A stretch of DNA of 64,000 bases. It comes from Tethya wilhelma (Eukaryota; Porifera; Demospongiae; Tethyida; Tethyidae). Below are positions 59,001-64,000 of the stretch, piece after piece. The stretch's first letter is position 1, and every line of letters begins with the position of its first letter. Under the pieces are notes generated by a model that saw nothing but the letters and a program-made list of their open reading frames with translations, was not told the DNA's origin and searched no databases. The translations under genes and the position numbers were made by a program. The DNA lies in the NCBI GenBank assembly GCA_964030475.1, contig CAXIPT010000003.1, forward strand, positions 502,797 to 566,796. The letters are read 5' to 3'.

Positions 59001-61426
59001 TGGCTTCCCACTAGCTCTCTCTACGAGTGCTGAGGAAAGTTTCTGTGAGTTTTAGGCCTTGCATGCGATTGGTAATCTGTTAGTTAGAGCCTCTGAGCAA
59101 GTTTGAAGGCTTAATTTTGTTTGACTAGATTTTTATGGTGACCAACATTTTGTATTGTGTCTATGGGACAGTCGGCCCATTCCTACTATACGTACTACCG
59201 TACGTATGATACATAATAATTGGTATCAAAATTTTACCTGAACTGTGTACACTGCTTCACTATCAACATAGTTTACATAAAGTGTTTCATTATTGCTGTC
59301 ATTAGGATCATAGTGATCTTCTGTCTTGTTGTATCTTACAAGGTACTGGTCACCATCAGTATCACTGCTGGCATTCCACAGAACAAGACTGCTTAGAATG
59401 TCAAACTGAGCAATGTCATTAGGAACTGCATAACGTACAGTGGGATCATAAGTTATAAGTTAATTGTATACTTCAGCTGTATCGATAGGCTAGCTTACGT
59501 GTAGTAGCATTGACTTCACAGAGTCTGTTGTCCTTTCCTGTTGGGTCTTGATCACTGACACCATTACCAACTATCACTCTGATGGTGTAACTAGTAAATG
59601 GACTCAGACCACTCACAGTGTAAGATACTTGACTGGAGCTGACAATGTATTGCTGTGTGTTGTGTTGAGTGAACTTTCCATCATCCTCTGAACTGCTGTA
59701 GTAGATATTGTAGTAGAAGTCACTCCTCCCAGTAACAGAAGGACGACTCCAAGTCACTGTTACTTGGTTGTAGTTTTCCTTACTGACCACTAGATTTTGG
59801 CAATCACTTGGAGGAGCTGCATGAATGCATGTGTTATACATGAGATGCAGCTGAAGCTTGTCACTAAGTTTGTGAATCAATAATAATTACACTTACCAGA
59901 ACAAGCATTATTAGGCCCTTCATAGGTAGTTCTGTAGTATCCTGCTAGACAGGGACACATGGCAACTGCTACACCACTAGTTACAGTGTTTGAAGGACAG
60001 GAACGACAATTGCTGTTGGAGCTAGAGCGATACTGTCCTCTTAGGCATGCTGCGTGTAAAAGTGACATAGATATATGCAAAATTAAGCCCATAAATTGTA
60101 GCTAAGCAATCAATGATTCATTAAGGAGATAAAACTATTCCTTGATCTTTACTGGTGGTTCAGTTCAAAGACTTTATTACTCTAACCTCTACAAATTGCA
60201 GCTGTTCCTGTGGTGACCTCTTCATACCCAGCTCTGCACTCACATCTGGCTCCATACTCACACCGTCCATCACTATAAGCTTTATAGCCTGAGGCTACTG
60301 AGTTGTAACTGTTGTAAGAACAGTAGGCATATGCAACGTTTGGTTCCTGATTGTTTTGAGCAGGCAATGGGAGAGTAGGGTAATATGTCAAGCCATCAAC
60401 TTTACTGGGACACACTTTATAGTACACTCTAACTCGATTGATAGTTCCACAAGTACCTCTGTCTCGAAAACCAAGATAAAATCCTCTATCAGAGTTTGGT
60501 CGTGCAAGCCTAACATTGTATCTTGAACCTGTCCAATCAAAGCTTCCAAAATTGTGATACTTTGTACTATCAGTGTGTTCTTCAGGATCTGATCTATTAG
60601 TTCCATAGTGATAGACATAACCACGTCTTTCTGAGCAGGAATGGCTGTTACGACATACAGAGAGATCATAAGAGACTTCAATGAACACTTCTTTAGCATC
60701 TTGATAGTGAATGTACTGAGTGAACAACCAATTGTCCACTCCTGGTTCATTTTCATAGTCACATGCCTGTAAACCTTGTCGACAAATTCCACCAGCAGAT
60801 CTATTGACAGTCCACTGTAATTATTGTACAATCATAATAATATCTATACAAACAGATTACAGTGAATTTTACTCTCAATTATAGGTTATGGTGCCTTTGA
60901 TTCTACAATAGTTACTGTAGTGACAAACTTATTGTTCACTTGAAATAATTTAGGTGTGGCTATTGTTGTCTCATTGATTCAGCTCAGCAATGTTTCGTAT
61001 AACCAGAGAATTACAGAAGTATGATGGAATCATTCTATATAAGCCATTTTTATATGTGGGGAGATACCAATCAAGATTCTTTGGTTGAATGCATGTGGCC
61101 ATACATTTATTGTATGGTGAAATAATTACGTACGTAGCAATGCAGCATGCAATTTGACCGAATCTGTAGTAGCATGCATACTCAGTACCATGCATTTCAC
61201 TCACCCCGTCATCTCCAGACTGGTGTGAAACTGATTTCCACACTGCTGGTGGGAACACCCCTCCCAGAAGATTGATGTAGTTGTAGGAGTCAAGAAGAAC
61301 TGTTGCATTGGTTATGGATTCTTGAGTACAAAGGTCGTCTTCATCTCCCGGTGCGTCTCCAGAGACTCCTTGAAACAGAGAGACCGAGATCAGAGAGAAA
61401 ACTACTACGCCATAAAGATGTTTCAT
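56033..61426 (-). CDS. Secreted Eph-LBD / EGF / GCC / FN3 / FN3 / jacalin-like protein
   Basis: Exons in transcript order: 61426-61205 (signal peptide, start of the Eph ligand-binding domain), 60814-60187 (rest of that domain, then an EGF-like CSYNSYN...CECRAGY module), 60049-59897 (GCC2/GCC3 ephrin-receptor-like, CRSCPSNTVTSG), 59816-59499 (FN3), 59425-59238 (second FN3), 56483-56033 (jacalin-like, TAG stop). The Eph call rests on WLFTQYIHYQDAKEVFIEVS, DRGFYLGFRDRGTCG and VRVYYKVCP. The jacalin call rests on FEDPCGDAIKSIVIY, GEEIVAISGG, YGPYG and YIYAIGFKY; the usual sugar-binding Asp before AIG is Tyr. No transmembrane or kinase exon is present. Phase between the last two exons does not match (0 against 2), so one short exon, present in the sister gene at 63695-63749, is missing, probably at the N at 58542. 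A soluble or matrix ligand-binding role is inferred. Confidence 0.75.
56696..56938. mobile_element. MITE with AAAATTCG ends
   Basis: Left end CTACCGTATATAGATCTTCT, then AAAAATTCG. Right end CGAATTTTTAGAAGATTTAC, then GGTA. Non-coding; a relative lies near 35310-35470. Confidence 0.7.
57038..57075. other. Perfect 12-bp stem hairpin
   Basis: ACAAGGAGTGGG (57038-57049) and CCCACTCCTTGT (57064-57075) flank a 14-base GC-rich loop. No terminator role is expected in an animal genome. Confidence 0.6.
57761..58163. mobile_element. Inverted-repeat element with perfect 100-bp arms
   Basis: 57761-57860 is the exact reverse complement of 58064-58163. The arms are the 5' end of the CCCATTCCTAC element family, so the structure is either a head-to-head pair or a foldback of that family with a 203-base spacer. 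Confidence 0.8.
58064..58541 (+). mobile_element. CCCATTCCTAC element, copy 2 (cut at the N)
   Basis: Near-identical to 58543-58963 from CTGCCCATTCCTACACTGCT to AGTACGTACGTACG. It stops at the N at 58542 within the (ACGT)n tract. Confidence 0.75.
58543..59217 (+). mobile_element. CCCATTCCTAC element, copy 3
   Basis: Repeats copy 2 at nearly 100% identity, then continues past an (ACGT)n tract to the family's 3' end (GGCCCATTCCTACTATACGT and the terminal hairpin), 20 bases from a splice donor of the Eph-like gene. The repeat across the N is probably an assembly duplicate. Confidence 0.75.
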
Positions 61427-61542
61427 CTTGTTCAACCCCACTGACTTCTGATGGCTAAATTTCCTTGCGCACCCACACGCGCGCACACCGTTGCTCACGT
61501 GATATTTTCTACGCATGCTCAGTAACGATCTGTACGAGCAAG
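61427..61542. promoter_or_regulatory. 116-bp bidirectional promoter of the Eph-like pair
   Basis: Only 116 bases separate the two divergent ATGs. It is GC-richer than its surroundings and contains TCACGTGAT (CACGTG at 61496-61501). The stub paralogue has the same TCACGTGAT about 95 bases before its ATG. An E-box function is inferred. Confidence 0.6.
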
Positions 61543-64000
61543 ATGAAGCTAGAGGTAATTTTCTTTTTGCTGTCAGTCACACTTTTTCAAGGAGTCTCTG
61601 GAGTTGCTCCAGGAGATGAAGATGACCTTTGTCCTCAGGAATCCATAACCAATGCAATAGTGCTCCTTGACTCCTACAACTATATCAACCTCCTTGGTGA
61701 AGGAGTGTTCCCACCACCAGTTTGGGAGACACTGTCATACCAGTCTGGAGATGATGGGGTGAGTGAATTTGAGATAAAGGGTAAAGAACTGATTGTGCCA
61801 TAGAACCATAGTCCAGCTAGAGGCATTGATATTATATTCAGGCTGAGTAATTGAAGAAATAGAAACAGCCACACCTAAATTATTTCAAGTGAACAATGGA
61901 TCTATTATACAGCACAATAAAAAATTAATTGAGAGTAAAGTTTATTGTGTTCACTATGTGTTGATACAGATATTATTGTAGGGTGAATTCTAATCGTTTG
62001 AAAATATGCTCTAAAAATATAAAAATAGTGACTTAATTTGTAACTACAAATTTACAGTGGACGGTTAATAGGACAGGAGGAATTTGCCGACATAGTTTGC
62101 AAGTCTGTGACTATGAAAATGGACCAGGAGTTGAAAATTGGCTGTTCACCCAGTTTATTGAATATCTTGATGCTAAAGAAGTGTTTGTTGAAGTCTCTTA
62201 CGATCTCTCAGCATGTTATAACAGTTATTACTGCTCAGAAGAATATGGTGATATGTATTACTATGCAACTAATAGATCATGGCCAAAAGAACATACTGAT
62301 AGTGCAAAATATCATCATATTGGAACATTTTATTGGTCGAGTTCAACATACACCACTATATTGATTCGCTCAAGTTCAGATGAAGGATTTTATCTTGGTT
62401 TTAGAGACAATGGGACTTGTGGAACTATCAATCGAGTCAGAGTGTACTATAAAGTGTGTCCCAGTAAAGTTGATGGTCTGACCCACTACCCTGCTCTCCC
62501 ATTGCCTGCTCAAAACAGTCAGGAACCAAACGTTGCTTATGCATACTGCTCTTACAACAGTTACAACTCAGTAGCCTCAGGCTATAAAGCTCACAGTGAT
62601 GGAAGGTGTGAGTATGGAGCCAGATGTGAGTGCAGAGCTGGGTATGAAGAGGTGACCACAGGAACAGCTGCAATTTGTAGAGGTTAGAGTAACAATTCTT
62701 TGAACTGAATTTGAGCCATGTACTGCTAAAGATCAAGGAATAGTTTTATTTCCTTGATGATTGCTTAGCTACAATTTATGGGCTTAATTTTGCATATTAT
62801 AGTTATGTACGTCACTTTTATACACAGCATGCCAAAGAGGACAGTATCGTTCTAGTTCCCATAACAACTGCCGTTATTGTCCTTCAAACACTGTATCTAG
62901 TGGTATAGCAGTAGCCATGTGTCCCTGTCTAGCAGGATACTACAGGACTACTTATGAAGGACCGGACAATGCATGTACATGTAAGTTGGGGAGGTAACAG
63001 TTAAAATATGTAAATAAATTATGTAAATTTAATTGCTCAATTATTAGCTCCTCCTAGTTCCTGTCGAAACCTCATGATCAGTAGCAATTCTTTGACATTC
63101 AACCAAGTGACCGTGACTTGGAGTCGTCCTTCTGTTACTGGGAGGAGTGACTTCTACTACAATATCTACTACAGCAGTTCAGAGGATGATGGAAAGTTCA
63201 CTCAACACAACACACAGCGATACATTGTCAGCTCCAGTCAAGTATCTTACACTGTGAGTGGTCTGAGTCCATTCACTAGTTACACCATCAGAGTGACAGT
63301 TGGTAATGGTGTCAGTGATCAAGACCCAACAGGAAAGGACAACAGACTCTGTGAAGTCAGTGCTACAACACGTAAGTAAATACTTCATGCCTGGGCATCC
63401 TTCTTCACTTTAATAGATTTAAGCAATGGTTTGTTTTATGTCAGTTCCTAATACTGTGGCTCAACTTGATATTCTAAGTGGTCTTGCTCTGTGGAATAGC
63501 ACTGATGGCTCATCTCAGTATGAAATAAGATACAACAAAACTGATGGACAAAATTATGGTAGTAGTTCACCTCTTCAGGTCAACTACATTAATGATGAGA
63601 CTGCCTATTATACCATTGAGGTAAAACTTGACACTGTGTTTTGTATCTGCATCCATCATGGCATGCATGTGGTAATAAAAATTTTTCATTATAGACACGA
63701 TCAAAAAGTGAAAATGAGTGGAGTGCCCCGATAACTGTACAATTCAGAGGTAATAATTACTAATAGGCGTTTATTGCCATCTGAATCATTAAAGTTTAAT
63801 TTCTTTTTAATTGGAATACAGAACCTGTACCAGCTCCACAACCTACTTGTTCATCAACTGAACAATTCGGATATTCTAGTGGTTCTTATTTTGAAGATCC
63901 TTGTGGAGCAGCAATTACAAGAATAGTCATATATCAGAGTTCTTCTAGGGTCTATTCTATTCAAGCAACTTACAGATTTGAAAATGGGACCACATACACT
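61543..64000 (+). CDS. Eph-LBD / EGF / GCC / FN3 / FN3 / jacalin-like protein, divergent sister (partial)
   Basis: Exons 61543-61758, 62058-62682, 62828-62980, 63048-63371, 63445-63620, 63695-63749 and 63832 to the window end, all in phase with GT/AG borders. The signal peptide (EVIFFLLSVTLFQGVSG) leads into APGDEDD and the Eph ligand-binding domain (NWLFTQFIEYLDAKEVFVEV, EGFYLGFRDNGTCG, VRVYYKVCP). Then come EGF-like, GCC2/GCC3 (CRYCPSNTVSSG), two FN3 domains and the start of a jacalin-like domain (FEDPCGAAITRIVIYQSSSR, SIQATYRF). No gap interrupts the FN3-to-jacalin exons, which independently confirms the fusion. The FN3 exon is almost identical to that of the minus-strand sister, whereas the ligand-binding exon differs much more. 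What follows the jacalin-like part lies outside the window, so a membrane anchor cannot be excluded here. Confidence 0.8.

Larger units (their letters stand above)
56484..59237. other. Large intron of the minus-strand Eph-like gene, filled with repeats
   Basis: Contains MITE 56696-56938, a 12-bp stem hairpin at 57038-57075, a CpG-richer stretch 57330-57600, an inverted-repeat pair 57761-58163 and two copies of the CCCATTCCTAC element (to 58541 and from 58543) around an N. Confidence 0.6.

Noticed and set aside
1..64000. CRISPR arrays, bacterial operons or phage
   Set aside because: No evenly spaced direct repeats with unique spacers, no ribosome-binding-site-led gene runs; introns and polyadenylation signals show an animal nuclear genome.

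Overview
The window looks like an early-branching animal, most likely a demosponge. Its genes are split into many short exons by small introns packed with (CA)n, (CT)n and (GA)n microsatellites. It carries metazoan families (WDR41-like, a CENP-E-like kinesin, SH2, Eph ligand-binding, FN3, jacalin-like and CARD-like domains) beside many short inverted-repeat elements. The organism is an inference; no marker settles the species.

Layout. 1-4490 is repeat-rich without a supported gene. 4491-8989 (+) is a WDR41-type WD40 gene that converges on an unrecognised minus-strand gene (9305-10552). 10875-13362 holds second copies of parts of both genes, set between single-N joins, probably the other haplotype. 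13689-14150 (-) is a one-exon SH2 adaptor with a lipidation-type N terminus. It shares a CRE-rich divergent promoter with a truncated integrase-family gene (14624-15433, +). 15.7-19.5 kb is repeats. 20.4-29 kb holds an inverted pair of secreted beta-trefoil genes (one complete, 26555-27940; one reduced to its first exon) with three fragments of a cysteine-rich, GTPase-associated family between them. 29463-55257 (+) is a giant CENP-E-like kinesin of about 40 exons, with two minus-strand FN3 reading regions (one with a CARD-like helical region) nested in its 5-kb intron. 55.7-64 kb holds a family of secreted receptor-like proteins: signal peptide, Eph ligand-binding domain, EGF/GCC2-GCC3 cysteine repeats, two FN3 domains and a jacalin-like domain. 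One member is complete but for a gap (56033-61426, -), one is divergently transcribed and runs off the window (61543-64000, +), and one is a stub (55697-55840, -).

The strongest biological candidates are the Eph-LBD/FN3/jacalin architecture without transmembrane or kinase segments, arranged head to head with a variable ligand-binding half and a homogenised stalk, and the kinesin whose coiled coil has grown by repeated duplication of one four-exon cassette.

The assembly needs care. Single N bases at 423, 2575, 10874, 12476, 15702, 19521, 21568, 30543, 32170, 44100, 52066 and 58542 mostly sit in microsatellites or between duplicated blocks. Several duplications, one inversion and the loss of most of the kinesin motor domain coincide with them and are probably artefacts.
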